64,000 bases of DNA from Lutibacter sp. (GTDB lineage Bacteria > Bacteroidota > Bacteroidia > Flavobacteriales > Flavobacteriaceae), in contig JAKIVA010000002.1 of the NCBI GenBank assembly GCA_021647265.1, forward strand, positions 36,106 to 100,105. Reading direction: 5' to 3'. Of this stretch, positions 8,180 through 16,471 are shown in pieces. The notes under the pieces are model-generated. The model saw only the letters and a list, made by a program, of their open reading frames with translations. It made no database searches and was not told the origin of the DNA. The translations under genes were made by a program, and so were the position numbers. Every line of letters starts with the position of its first letter. Position 1 is the first letter of the stretch.

Positions 8180-8761
8180 CTATATTTTTAGTAATTCTTC
8201 ATATAATTTATGTACAGGTAATCCCATAACATTAAAATAGCTACCTTCAATTTTTGTAACACCAATAAAACCTATCCATTCTTGTATTCCATAAGCTCCT
8301 GCCTTATCAAAAGGCTTGTAATTTTTTATGTAGAAACTAATTTCGTCTTTGGATAAATGTTTAAAATGAACAATTGTAGTGTCAAAAAAAACTTTTTGAA
8401 CTTCTGTAGTTTTAATACAAACTGACGTAATTACTTTATGATGAGTTCCTGATAATTTTTGTAACATTTCAATTGCTTGTTTTTCATTTTTAGGCTTTTC
8501 TAAAGCACTATTTTTATACCAAACAATTGTATCTGAAGTAACTATAAACTCATTTTCGCTTATCTCACCTTCAAAAGCATTGGCTTTAAGTATCGCTAAA
8601 TAATTGGTTATTTCTTCTTCTTTCAAATTTGAAGGATAATTTTCTTCTATTTCTTTAGTTTTAATAGTAAAATTAATTCCCAATTTTTTAAATAACTCTT
8701 GTCTTCTAGGTGAAGCGGAAGCCAATATAATGTGTTTGTCTTTAAATTTATCAAAAATCAT
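8180..8761 (-). CDS. maf: Maf-family nucleoside triphosphate pyrophosphatase
   Basis: A 193-residue protein starting with the Maf signature (IILASASPRRQELFKKLG). It also has the conserved VTSDTIVW segment with the catalytic Asp, KPKNEKQA, and the late AGAYGIQ. Maf proteins hydrolyse non-canonical or damaged nucleotides and are linked to cell division. The gene lies 3 bp from the upstream prenyltransferase gene, in a minus-strand operon that includes smpB. Confidence 0.92.
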   Translation of the reverse strand: MIFDKFKDKHIILASASPRRQELFKKLGINFTIKTKEIEENYPSNLKEEEITNYLAILKANAFEGEISENEFIVTSDTIVWYKNSALEKPKNEKQAIEMLQKLSGTHHKVITSVCIKTTEVQKVFFDTTIVHFKHLSKDEISFYIKNYKPFDKAGAYGIQEWIGFIGVTKIEGSYFNVMGLPVHKLYEELLKI

Positions 8762-8764
8762 TCT

Positions 8765-9673
8765 TTAGGTATTAATTGAAAAAAATATAAGTGAATTGAT
8801 TCCTAGAAACATAATTATTTTTAAAGTTAGGCTAACTTTTTTATAATCTTTTATTGAGGTAGCATAAAACAATTTTAATGCAACATAGAGTAAAGGAATG
8901 AATGTGAAAAGTAATAAATACAATACTGTAAATTGATATATAGCAGCATAATTTAAAATGATATATAACAATAGAGATATAGGTATTATACATAAAATCA
9001 ATGCAATTTTCTTTGTTCTTCTTTTGCCAATTAAAATAGGCAACGTTCTCATATTTAAGCTGTAATCTCCATTAACATCTTCAATATCTTTAATAAGTTC
9101 TCTAATAATAGTTAGAAAAAAAGCAAAGAGAGACAACATTAATATGGTATTGCTAATTAGTTGTTGTGTTTTAGTTTGAATAGATTGATTTATATCAAAT
9201 ACAACTAAAATTAAAATACTACAAGCAACTAAAAAAGAGACAATAATATTGCCGATTAATGGTTTTGGTTTTAACTTTTTAGCATAGTAGTAGAGTAGTA
9301 GTGAAGCCCCAATAAAAATGAAAGAGTATGTTGGGTTTTCTACATTTAAAGATAAACCTACACCTAAAATTATTCCGAAGGTATTTAAAATTAAGTAGAG
9401 CAGCTTTGCTTGTTCAACTGAAAAGTATTTTGAAATAATAACTTTAGAAGGTTTATTAATTAAATCAGTTTTTATGTCATAAATATCATTAATAACATAA
9501 CCAGCAGCAGTTATAAGTAGTATTGAAATAATTAAAACTATAAATTGAATTAAGGAAAGATTAGTATCAATATTAAAAAAATTAAAAACTAATAATTTGA
9601 GCAATAGTTGAGTGTATAGCATTAGCAGTAAATTTTTCCAACGTAATAACTTAAAAAATGCTGTAAATTTCAT
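8765..9673 (-). CDS. UbiA-family prenyltransferase (geranylgeranylglycerol-phosphate type)
   Basis: A 302-residue integral membrane protein with about eight to nine hydrophobic helices. Both Asp-rich UbiA motifs are visible: NDIYDIKTD (NDxxDxxxD) after the third helix and DIEDVNGD further on. These bind the Mg-prenyl-diphosphate. Flavobacterial homologues are usually named geranylgeranylglycerol-phosphate geranylgeranyltransferases, but the actual acceptor cannot be seen from the sequence. It lies 5 bp from smpB upstream and 3 bp from maf downstream. Confidence 0.85.
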   Translation of the reverse strand: MKFTAFFKLLRWKNLLLMLYTQLLLKLLVFNFFNIDTNLSLIQFIVLIISILLITAAGYVINDIYDIKTDLINKPSKVIISKYFSVEQAKLLYLILNTFGIILGVGLSLNVENPTYSFIFIGASLLLYYYAKKLKPKPLIGNIIVSFLVACSILILVVFDINQSIQTKTQQLISNTILMLSLFAFFLTIIRELIKDIEDVNGDYSLNMRTLPILIGKRRTKKIALILCIIPISLLLYIILNYAAIYQFTVLYLLLFTFIPLLYVALKLFYATSIKDYKKVSLTLKIIMFLGINSLIFFSINT

Positions 9674-9678
9674 TAGAA

Positions 9679-10137
9679 TTAATTAAAGTTCTTTTTAATT
9701 CTATCTAAGCTAATTTTACTTTCACGATCTTTAATTGTTTCTCGCTTATCATAATTCTTTTTTCCTTTACACAGTGCAATATCTAATTTCGCCCAGCCTT
9801 TTTCAGTTAAGAATAATCTTAGTGGAATGATTGTTAACCCAACATTTTGGACTTCTTTCCGTAATTTTTTAAGTTCGCCCTTGTTTAATAGAAGCTTTCG
9901 TTCACTTTTTGGTTTATGGTTGTATGAGTGTCCATATAAATATTCTTCAATAAACATATTTATAACAAATAATTCTCCCTGCTCATTAAATTCACAAAAA
10001 CTTTCTGTAATTCGTGCTTTGCTTTCCCGAATAGACTTAATTTCTGTGCCTGTAAGTTGAATTCCTGCTGTATACCTATCAAGTATTTCATATTCAAAAC
10101 GAGCTTTTTTATTTTGTATATTTATTTTCTTCTGCAT
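9679..10137 (-). CDS. smpB: SsrA-binding protein SmpB
   Basis: A 152-residue protein with the full SmpB pattern: NKKARFEYEILDRYTAGIQL, GTEIKSIRESKARI, the FVINMFIEEY strand, and the C-terminal basic tail (KGKKNYDKRETIKDRE). SmpB carries tmRNA to stalled ribosomes for trans-translation. The tmRNA gene itself is not in this window. It is the first gene of the smpB-prenyltransferase-maf group. Confidence 0.95.
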   Translation of the reverse strand: MQKKINIQNKKARFEYEILDRYTAGIQLTGTEIKSIRESKARITESFCEFNEQGELFVINMFIEEYLYGHSYNHKPKSERKLLLNKGELKKLRKEVQNVGLTIIPLRLFLTEKGWAKLDIALCKGKKNYDKRETIKDRESKISLDRIKKNFN

Positions 10138-10166
10138 GTTACAAATGTACTATAATTTAGCTGCTC

Positions 10167-10676
10167 TTAATATTCAATTTTTAATAAAATAGCAGTTTTT
10201 ACGCCATTTATAATAGTAACTATATACAAATTAGAATTATTCAAATCGTCAATATCAGCGTATTTTTCTTCTCCTATAATTTTGTTTACAAATTGCGGTG
10301 TAGTATTACTGTGACCAACTACTAAAACGGTTTTCCCTGTTGTTTTAAATTTAAACTTTTCATCGTATAACTCTCTTGGGTTATAGTATTTAATCTCTAA
10401 ATTTTTACTGTTAGCTGTTGGTTCAGCTGTTTGTATGGTTCTATTGTAATTTGTTGAATAAATAATATCAAAAGGAATGCTTTCAAAAACAATACTCCAA
10501 TTTTTTGCTCTGTTTTGTCCTATTTCTGTTAGGTTAGGGTCTTTATTTGAATTATCTGTTCTGTCTTTTTCAGCATGTCTAATTAAGTAATAAGTGGTAA
10601 TTTCATTTTTTTCTTCTTGGGCTTTAATGGATGTTAAACTCATTAAAATTAAGAATAGTGGCAAATAATATTTCAT
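10167..10676 (-). CDS. Secreted histidine-phosphatase (SixA/phosphoglycerate-mutase fold)
   Basis: A 169-residue protein with a signal peptide ending LTSIKAQ. The catalytic RHA motif is YLIRHAEKDR (residues about 31-40) and the second histidine is in VVGHSNTTPQF. The gene codes only the small single-domain form, like SixA. The substrate is unknown; being exported, it may act on periplasmic phosphate esters. Confidence 0.82.
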   Translation of the reverse strand: MKYYLPLFLILMSLTSIKAQEEKNEITTYYLIRHAEKDRTDNSNKDPNLTEIGQNRAKNWSIVFESIPFDIIYSTNYNRTIQTAEPTANSKNLEIKYYNPRELYDEKFKFKTTGKTVLVVGHSNTTPQFVNKIIGEEKYADIDDLNNSNLYIVTIINGVKTAILLKIEY

Positions 10677-10705
10677 ATATAATTTAAATTTATGTTGAAA
10701 TATAT

Positions 10706-10733
10706 AAAAACTCCTTCAATTTGAAGGAGTTTT
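10706..10733. terminator. Terminator hairpin
   Basis: AAAAACTCCTTCAA-TT-TGAAGGAGTTTTA is a nearly perfect stem. It is placed downstream of the minus-strand lipoprotein gene and upstream of the phosphatase gene, so it separates the two units. Confidence 0.8.
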
Positions 10734-10756
10734 ATAAGGATAAATAAGATTAAATA

Positions 10757-11197
10757 TTACTTAAAACTATTTTTATAAAATTGATTTTTAATAGAATCAA
10801 GTTTTTTAATATACTGCTTAAGTTCTTTTTCCTGAAGCTTAAAATTATCATTAAAAAAATGATCTGTATAAAAATTATTCATTTTAAATAAGTCATCATT
10901 AAAAAAATCACTAAACAGTATAGAATCAATATTTTGAGAGTGATTATTTAAATTTAATTTTAAATTATCAAAGAGTTTTTTTTGCAATAAACTGTCATTT
11001 TTTATAGTTGAATAAACATAAGTATATGAGGAATCTACACGAATTAAATTGCCATCTTCATCATATTCTTTGTGAACAACAATGTTTGTTTTTGGTTTTA
11101 TTGAATCAATATTACCTTCTTTTTTATCAGTTTTAGTCTGAGCATTACAACTTGATATAGTAAGCAAAAGCACCAACAATAAACTAATTTTTTTCAT
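10757..11197 (-). CDS. Hypothetical lipoprotein
   Basis: A 146-residue protein with a lipobox (LTISSC, Cys17) and no recognised domain. The mature part is polar and Asn/Asp/Lys rich, with phenylalanine pairs spaced in a repeated way (LFSDFFNDDLFKMNNF, HFFNDNF). Terminators on both sides (10706 and 11225) make it a single-gene unit, next to the small heat-shock gene. Confidence 0.6.
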   Translation of the reverse strand: MKKISLLLVLLLTISSCNAQTKTDKKEGNIDSIKPKTNIVVHKEYDEDGNLIRVDSSYTYVYSTIKNDSLLQKKLFDNLKLNLNNHSQNIDSILFSDFFNDDLFKMNNFYTDHFFNDNFKLQEKELKQYIKKLDSIKNQFYKNSFK

Positions 11198-11224
11198 GAC
11201 TAAAGATTTAATTTAATAATAAAG

Positions 11225-11248
11225 AAAAGAGAGAATATTCTCTCTTTT
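11225..11248. terminator. Terminator hairpin
   Basis: AAAAGAGAGAATATTCTCTCTTTT is a perfect palindrome with a T tract on either strand, located just after the Hsp20 gene (minus strand). Confidence 0.78.
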
Positions 11249-11263
11249 CTAATCTTTTCTAAG

Positions 11264-11692
11264 TTATTTGATTTCAATTAATTTAGCAGGTACAGGTTTT
11301 GCTTCTTCACGTTTTGGTACGGTAATAATTAACTCTCCATTTTTGTAACTAGCTGTAATTTTTTCACTATTTACAACATTTTTTGGTAAGTTAAAACTTC
11401 TTTCAAATGATTGATAACTATATTCTTTACGAGTATATTTATCATTTTTTTCTTCATTTTCGATTTCTTTTTCTGATGAAATTGTTAAGATGTTGTTCTC
11501 TAAATTAATTTTGAAATCTTTTTTATCCATACCAGGAACAGCTACTTCAACTTTAAATTCATCATCGTTTTCTTTGATGTTAACAGCAGGTAAAGTAGTA
11601 TTGGTATTAGAAAAATTTGATAAAGACCAATCTCTAAAAAAATCGTCAAAAATAGATGGCATTACAGGAATACCGTTACTTTTTACTAACAT
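11264..11692 (-). CDS. Small heat-shock protein Hsp20 (alpha-crystallin)
   Basis: A 142-residue ATP-independent holdase. The alpha-crystallin domain runs from about residue 38 (PAVNIKENDDEFKVEVAVPG) through the conserved ASYKNGELIITVPK, with the C-terminal I-x-I-like tail AKLIEIK. It is upstream of clpB's 3' end and shares a promoter motif with clpB (see 11801). A second paralogue lies at 51904, about half as similar by eye. Confidence 0.93.
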   Translation of the reverse strand: MLVKSNGIPVMPSIFDDFFRDWSLSNFSNTNTTLPAVNIKENDDEFKVEVAVPGMDKKDFKINLENNILTISSEKEIENEEKNDKYTRKEYSYQSFERSFNLPKNVVNSEKITASYKNGELIITVPKREEAKPVPAKLIEIK

Positions 11693-11800
11693 ATCTTTAA
11701 AATTTTAAATTAAACATTTACTTAAATTATCTCATTTTACATTAAAATTATTTACAAAATAAATACCAAAATAAAAATACTGTCAATTTTTCATTATTTA

Positions 11801-11828
11801 TGTCATTTTGACTACTGACTGTCAGTTA
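11801..11828 (-). promoter_or_regulatory. Possible heat-shock control site upstream of hsp20
   Basis: TGTCATTTTGAC (11801-11812) is followed by the palindrome ACTGACTGTCAGT. The first element is nearly the same as TGTCATTTTGTC upstream of clpB (14548-14559). It lies about 110 bp before the Hsp20 start. The shared motif at two heat-shock genes suggests common regulation; this is an inference. Confidence 0.4.
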
Positions 11829-11834
11829 TTTAAC

Positions 11835-11876
11835 AAAAAAACTCCTCTTAGATAAATCTAAAAGGAGTTATAATTT
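11835..11876 (-). terminator. Terminator after clpB
   Basis: AACTCCT…AGGAGTT with an inner TTAGAT/ATCTAA pairing forms a long hairpin located just past the clpB stop codon. Confidence 0.75.
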
Positions 11877-11887
11877 ATTAGCGTAAT

Positions 11888-14476
11888 TTACTTATTTCTA
11901 AACACTATTTTACCATCGAAGCCATCAATTAAAATTGTACTCGAAGCTGTTATTTTACCTGCTAAAATTTCTTTAGATAATTCATTTAATATATCTCTTT
12001 GAATTACTCTTTTAACCGGTCTAGCGCCAAATTGAGGGTCAAATCCTTTTTCAATAAGTTCTTCAACAGCTTCATCAGTATAACTAAGATGTATATCTTT
12101 TTTAAACAGTATTTTAATTAAATTATTTAGTTGTAATCTTACAATTTCACCTATTTCTTTTTTGTTTAAAGGAGTGAACATTATTATTTCATCTATCCTA
12201 TTTAAAAACTCAGGTCTAATGGTTTGTTTTAATAAATCAACAACTTCTATTTTAGTTTCTTCAGTAATTAGCGCACGTTTGGACATGTCAATATTTTCAA
12301 ATTTCTCTTGAATAATACCAGCACCCATATTCGAAGTCATAATTATAATGGTGTTTTTAAAATCGGCTACTCTTCCTTTATTATCAGTTAACCTTCCTTC
12401 ATCTAAAACTTGTAACAAAATATTAAATGTATCTGGATGTGCTTTCTCAATTTCATCAAGTAAAATAACAGAATATGGTTTTCTACGAACAGCTTCAGTA
12501 AGTTGACCACCTTCATCATAACCTACATATCCTGGAGGAGCACCAACCAATCTACTTACCGCATGGCGTTCCTGATATTCACTCATGTCAATTCTTGTTA
12601 ATGAGTTTTCATCATCAAATAAATATTCAGCCAATGCTTTAGCAAGCTCCGTTTTTCCTACACCTGTGGTTCCTAAGAACAAAAATGTTCCAATAGGTCT
12701 CTTTTCATCTTGCAATCCTGCACGCGAACGTCTAACAGCATCAGATACTGCTTGTATTGCTTCGTTTTGACCAACTACTCTTTCATGCAATTCTTCTTCT
12801 AAGAGTAATAATTTTTCACGATCACTTTGTAGCATTTTGCTTACAGGTATTCCTGTCCATTTTGCAACAACTTCAGCAATATCATCACGCGTAACTTCTT
12901 CTTTGATTAAAGCTGAATCTTGATTTTGAAGTAATTGTTGTTGAAGTTCATCCAATCGTTCTTGCTCTTGTTTTACTTTTCCATATCTAATCTCAGCTAC
13001 TTTTCCATAATCACCTTCACGTTCAGCTCGTTCGGCTTCAAGTTTATAGTTTTCAATTGCTTCTTTTGAGGCCTGTATATTTTCGATTACTTCTTTTTCA
13101 CTTTTCCATTTTGCGTTAATCTCGTTTCGTTCTTCTTTTAAATTTGCAACTTCTTTTTTTAGAAAAGCTAATTTTTTTTCATCTTTTTCACGTTTAATGG
13201 CTTCAATTTCAATTTCTAGCTGCATAATTTTTCTATCCAAAGCATCTAACTCTTCAGGTTTTGAATTTATCTCCATTCTAATTTTTGCGGCAGCTTCATC
13301 CATTAAATCAATTGCTTTATCAGGTAAAAACCTATTCGTAATATAGCGTTGTGAAAATTCTACAGCAGCAATTATGGCATCATCTTTAATTTGTACTTTA
13401 TGATGATTTTCATATTTATCTTTGATACCTCTTAAGATTGAAATGGCGCTTTCAGTATCAGGTTCGTTCACTTGAACTCTTTGAAAACGACGCTCTAGAG
13501 CTTTATCTTTCTCAAAATATTTTTGGTATTCATCTAATGTTGTGGCTCCAATTGCTCTTAACTCACCTCTTGCCAATGCTGGTTTTAAAATATTTGCGGC
13601 ATCCATAGCTCCTTGTCCGCCACCGGCACCAACCAATGTATGTATTTCATCAATAAATAAAATAATTTCTCCATCAGCAGAAGTTACTTCTTTAATAACC
13701 GATTTTAAGCGTTCCTCAAACTCTCCTTTGTATTTAGCACCTGCAATAAGAGCTCCCATATCTAAAGAATAAATTTGTTTATCTTTTAAATTTTCAGGAA
13801 CATCACCTTTTACAATTCTATGTGCTAACCCTTCTGCAATGGCAGTTTTACCTGTTCCTGGCTCACCAACTAACATTGGGTTGTTTTTGGTTCTACGTGA
13901 CAAAATTTGTAAAATTCTTCTTATTTCTTCATCTCTACCAATTACGGGATCTAATTTTCCTTCTTTGGCCAATTGATTTAAATTTCGTGCAAACTTATTT
14001 AGTGAATTATAGGTTTCTTCAGCACTTTGAGAAGTTACATTGCTACCTTTTCTCAATTCTTCAATGGCAGAAATTAAATCTTTCTCTGTTATGCCTTGAT
14101 CCTTTAAAATTTGAGATGTAGTATCTTTGGTTTTTAAAATTGCCAATATTAAATGTTCAATAGATACGTATTCATCTTTCATTTTTTTAGCTTCACTCTC
14201 AGCTATACTTAACATTTTTGAAGCATTTCTTGAAAGCATGATGTCTCCTCCAGTTACTTTTGGATAGCTTTCAATTGTTCTATCAATTAAATTTTTTAAT
14301 AACGCTACGTTTACTCCTAGTTTATTTAAAATAAAAGGAATAACATTTTCATCTACTTCAAAAATTCCTTTTAAAATATGTGAATTCTCTATTTGTTGTT
14401 GCTCATTACTTTGTGCAAGTTGTTGTGCTTGCTGTATGGCTTCTTGTGATTTTATGGTAAATTTATTTAAGTTCAT
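11888..14476 (-). CDS. clpB: ATP-dependent disaggregase ClpB
   Basis: An 862-residue Hsp100 protein. It has the double Clp-N repeat (residues 1-150), NBD1 with Walker A GEPGTGKTAIAEG (about residue 205), the M-domain coiled coil (about 400-530, rich in Glu/Lys), NBD2 with GTTGVGKTELAK, and the small C-terminal domain. Length and order match ClpB rather than ClpC or ClpA. Together with DnaK it resolubilises protein aggregates. It stands alone, divergent from the ytxJ gene, with a candidate control element at 14548. Confidence 0.97.
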   Translation of the reverse strand: MNLNKFTIKSQEAIQQAQQLAQSNEQQQIENSHILKGIFEVDENVIPFILNKLGVNVALLKNLIDRTIESYPKVTGGDIMLSRNASKMLSIAESEAKKMKDEYVSIEHLILAILKTKDTTSQILKDQGITEKDLISAIEELRKGSNVTSQSAEETYNSLNKFARNLNQLAKEGKLDPVIGRDEEIRRILQILSRRTKNNPMLVGEPGTGKTAIAEGLAHRIVKGDVPENLKDKQIYSLDMGALIAGAKYKGEFEERLKSVIKEVTSADGEIILFIDEIHTLVGAGGGQGAMDAANILKPALARGELRAIGATTLDEYQKYFEKDKALERRFQRVQVNEPDTESAISILRGIKDKYENHHKVQIKDDAIIAAVEFSQRYITNRFLPDKAIDLMDEAAAKIRMEINSKPEELDALDRKIMQLEIEIEAIKREKDEKKLAFLKKEVANLKEERNEINAKWKSEKEVIENIQASKEAIENYKLEAERAEREGDYGKVAEIRYGKVKQEQERLDELQQQLLQNQDSALIKEEVTRDDIAEVVAKWTGIPVSKMLQSDREKLLLLEEELHERVVGQNEAIQAVSDAVRRSRAGLQDEKRPIGTFLFLGTTGVGKTELAKALAEYLFDDENSLTRIDMSEYQERHAVSRLVGAPPGYVGYDEGGQLTEAVRRKPYSVILLDEIEKAHPDTFNILLQVLDEGRLTDNKGRVADFKNTIIIMTSNMGAGIIQEKFENIDMSKRALITEETKIEVVDLLKQTIRPEFLNRIDEIIMFTPLNKKEIGEIVRLQLNNLIKILFKKDIHLSYTDEAVEELIEKGFDPQFGARPVKRVIQRDILNELSKEILAGKITASSTILIDGFDGKIVFRNK

Positions 14477-14547
14477 AATTTTTAATTTTTTTGTGTTTAT
14501 ATTTGACCCTTCAAAGAATATTCCAATTCATAAAGATAAATTATTCT

Positions 14548-14559
14548 TGTCATTTTGTC
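14548..14559 (-). promoter_or_regulatory. Possible heat-shock control site upstream of clpB
   Basis: TGTCATTTTGTC lies 72 bp before the clpB start and matches 11 of 12 bases with the element upstream of hsp20 (11801-11812). It also lies between clpB and the divergent ytxJ-like gene. Confidence 0.4.
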
Positions 14560-14640
14560 TCTTTTTTTACAAGTTTAACGACATATTGTCTTTGTTTAGA
14601 AGAAATTAAAAAGAGTTTTAAACTAAAAATAAATAATAAA

Positions 14641-15036
14641 ATGGGATTATTTAGTGATTTCCTTAGAGGAAGTGATGAAGTAGAAAAATCATCAAAAATT
14701 AGATGGACATATTTAACGGAGAAAGGTCAAATAGAAGAAATTCTTCTACAGTCAGCTACAAAACCTGTTTTAATATTTAAACACAGTACCAGGTGTGGTG
14801 TGAGTAGGATGGCTCTTAAAAGTTTTGAAAGAGATTATGATGTAGATAAGGCAGATTTAGAATTGTATTTTTTGGATATTTTAAAATATAGACAATTATC
14901 AAACGAAATTTCTGAAAAATTAGAAGTTCATCACCAATCTCCACAAGTTTTACTTATAAAAAATAAATCTGTGATTTACCATGATTCACACTATCAAATA
15001 AGTGTTGAAACAGTAAAAGAGGCTTTATTAAAATAA
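14641..15036 (+). CDS. ytxJ: Bacillithiol-system redox protein YtxJ (monothiol)
   Basis: A 131-residue thioredoxin-fold protein. The redox site is in KHSTRCGVSRMALKSFE with one Cys followed by GVS, as in YtxJ, which is thought to reduce bacillithiol-mixed disulfides. The fold continues with LYFLDILKYRQLSNEIS and the cis-Pro segment HHQSPQVLLIKN. The start at 14641 (MGLFSDFL) is chosen; the longer frame upstream has an untypical N-terminus and overlaps the clpB promoter region. Its presence suggests the cell makes bacillithiol, though no bsh genes are in the window. Confidence 0.85.
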   Translation: MGLFSDFLRGSDEVEKSSKIRWTYLTEKGQIEEILLQSATKPVLIFKHSTRCGVSRMALKSFERDYDVDKADLELYFLDILKYRQLSNEISEKLEVHHQSPQVLLIKNKSVIYHDSHYQISVETVKEALLK

Positions 15037-15066
15037 TGTAATCTTATCTAAAAGCTAAGTTTAAAA

Positions 15067-16353
15067 TTAATTTAAGTTTCTTGGAGGTAAAATTTTACCA
15101 GAACATTTTCCAAAACCAATTTTAACATTTTCATTCTCACAAGAACCTTGTAAAATAATAGTATCTCCATTATTGAAAAAAGTTCGTTGAGTACCGTCTT
15201 TTAATTTTATAGGCTCTTTACCAGCCCAAGTTAATTCAAGCATAGAACCAAAACTATTTTTTGTAGGGCCTGAAATGGTGCCACTACCAATCATATCACC
15301 TGTTCTAATATTACACCCGTTAACAGTGTGATGAGCCAATTGCTGAGACATAGTCCAATATAAATATTTAAAATTAGATTTGCTCAATACATTTAAATCT
15401 CCATTTTCAGTTTCTAAGATTGCTTCTAATTTTATATCATAACTACTATCCTTTCTTTCTTGTTGTAGATAGGGTAGTGGTGTTATTTCCTGTTTTGGAC
15501 TTTCGCATTTAAAAGGCTCCAAAGCATCCATTGTAACAATCCAAGGAGATATGGTTGAAGCAAAGTTTTTTCCTAGAAATGGTCCTAAAGGAACATATTC
15601 CCATTTTTGGATATCACGCGCACTCCAATCATTAAATAAAACCATTCCAAAAATATATTCCCAAGCTTCATTAACGGGGATTGCTTCTCCTAAATTATTT
15701 GCTGCAGTGGTTATAAATGCTGTTTCAAGCTCCATATCTACCTTTGTTGAAGGACCAAAAACAGGAGTTGTTTCATCTATAGGTAATGTTTGTCCATAGG
15801 GTCTGTGAATTGGTGTTCCGGAAACAACAATAGATGAAGACCTCCCATGATACGCAACAGGCATGTGTAACCAATTTGGCATTAAGGCATTGTCTTTTCC
15901 TCTAAACATTACGCCTACATTTGTTGCATGCTCTTTACTAGAGTAAAAATCTGTATAATCACCAACATCAATAGGTAGTAACATTTCAATATCGTTCATG
16001 TCAAAAATAATAATATCTCTATGTTTTTTGTTATCTCTCAGATTTGAATTTTCAGCATCAAAAACATCTGCAATTCTATTACGCACCAACCTCCAAGTTT
16101 TTCTTCCATCAGCAATAAAATCATTTAAAGAATCTTGCATAAACATATCATCGGTAAGTGGTATGCCATCAAAATAACCTAATTGATGAAAAGCGCCTAA
16201 ATCTATGGCGTATTCACCAATTCGGGTGCCTATAGTTATAATATCCTCTTTGGTGATAAAAACCCCAAAAGGTATATTTTGAATAGGAAAATCACTCCCT
16301 TTGTTAACATTTAACCATGATTTTCTATCTGGATTATTAGCTGTTATTTGCAT
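15067..16353 (-). CDS. fahA: Fumarylacetoacetase
   Basis: A 428-residue enzyme that splits fumarylacetoacetate into fumarate and acetoacetate, the last step of tyrosine breakdown. It has the N-terminal SH3-like domain and the FAH core. Visible are PVAYHGRSSSIVVSGTP, the metal-binding segment DMELETAFI, NDWSARDIQKWEYVPLGPF and GDMIGSGTISGP. The start is the ATG at 16353 (MQITANNPDRKSW); a TTG seven codons upstream is in frame but atypical. No other tyrosine genes are adjacent. Confidence 0.95.
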   Translation of the reverse strand: MQITANNPDRKSWLNVNKGSDFPIQNIPFGVFITKEDIITIGTRIGEYAIDLGAFHQLGYFDGIPLTDDMFMQDSLNDFIADGRKTWRLVRNRIADVFDAENSNLRDNKKHRDIIIFDMNDIEMLLPIDVGDYTDFYSSKEHATNVGVMFRGKDNALMPNWLHMPVAYHGRSSSIVVSGTPIHRPYGQTLPIDETTPVFGPSTKVDMELETAFITTAANNLGEAIPVNEAWEYIFGMVLFNDWSARDIQKWEYVPLGPFLGKNFASTISPWIVTMDALEPFKCESPKQEITPLPYLQQERKDSSYDIKLEAILETENGDLNVLSKSNFKYLYWTMSQQLAHHTVNGCNIRTGDMIGSGTISGPTKNSFGSMLELTWAGKEPIKLKDGTQRTFFNNGDTIILQGSCENENVKIGFGKCSGKILPPRNLN

Positions 16354-16431
16354 ATGAACAAATTTTATTTTCAATTATTAAAAATTCTTATCAAATATAT
16401 AAGATTCTTGTTAATTGCGAAATGAAATTGC

Positions 16432-16439
16432 TATTTTTG
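16432..16439 (+). promoter_or_regulatory. Bacteroidota promoter of glyA
   Basis: The -7 box TATTTTTG (16432-16439) and a -33 TTG (16408-16410) are separated by 21 bp. The ATG follows 33 bp after the box, which also supports the 16472 start. Confidence 0.6.
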
Positions 16440-16471
16440 CGAATAATTTAACTTTTAAAATTTTATATGCA

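Noticed and set aside
13822..14121. A 99-residue plus-strand frame opposite clpB
   Set aside because: It lies wholly opposite a conserved ClpB coding segment, has no promoter or known domain, and its composition is that of a mirror frame.
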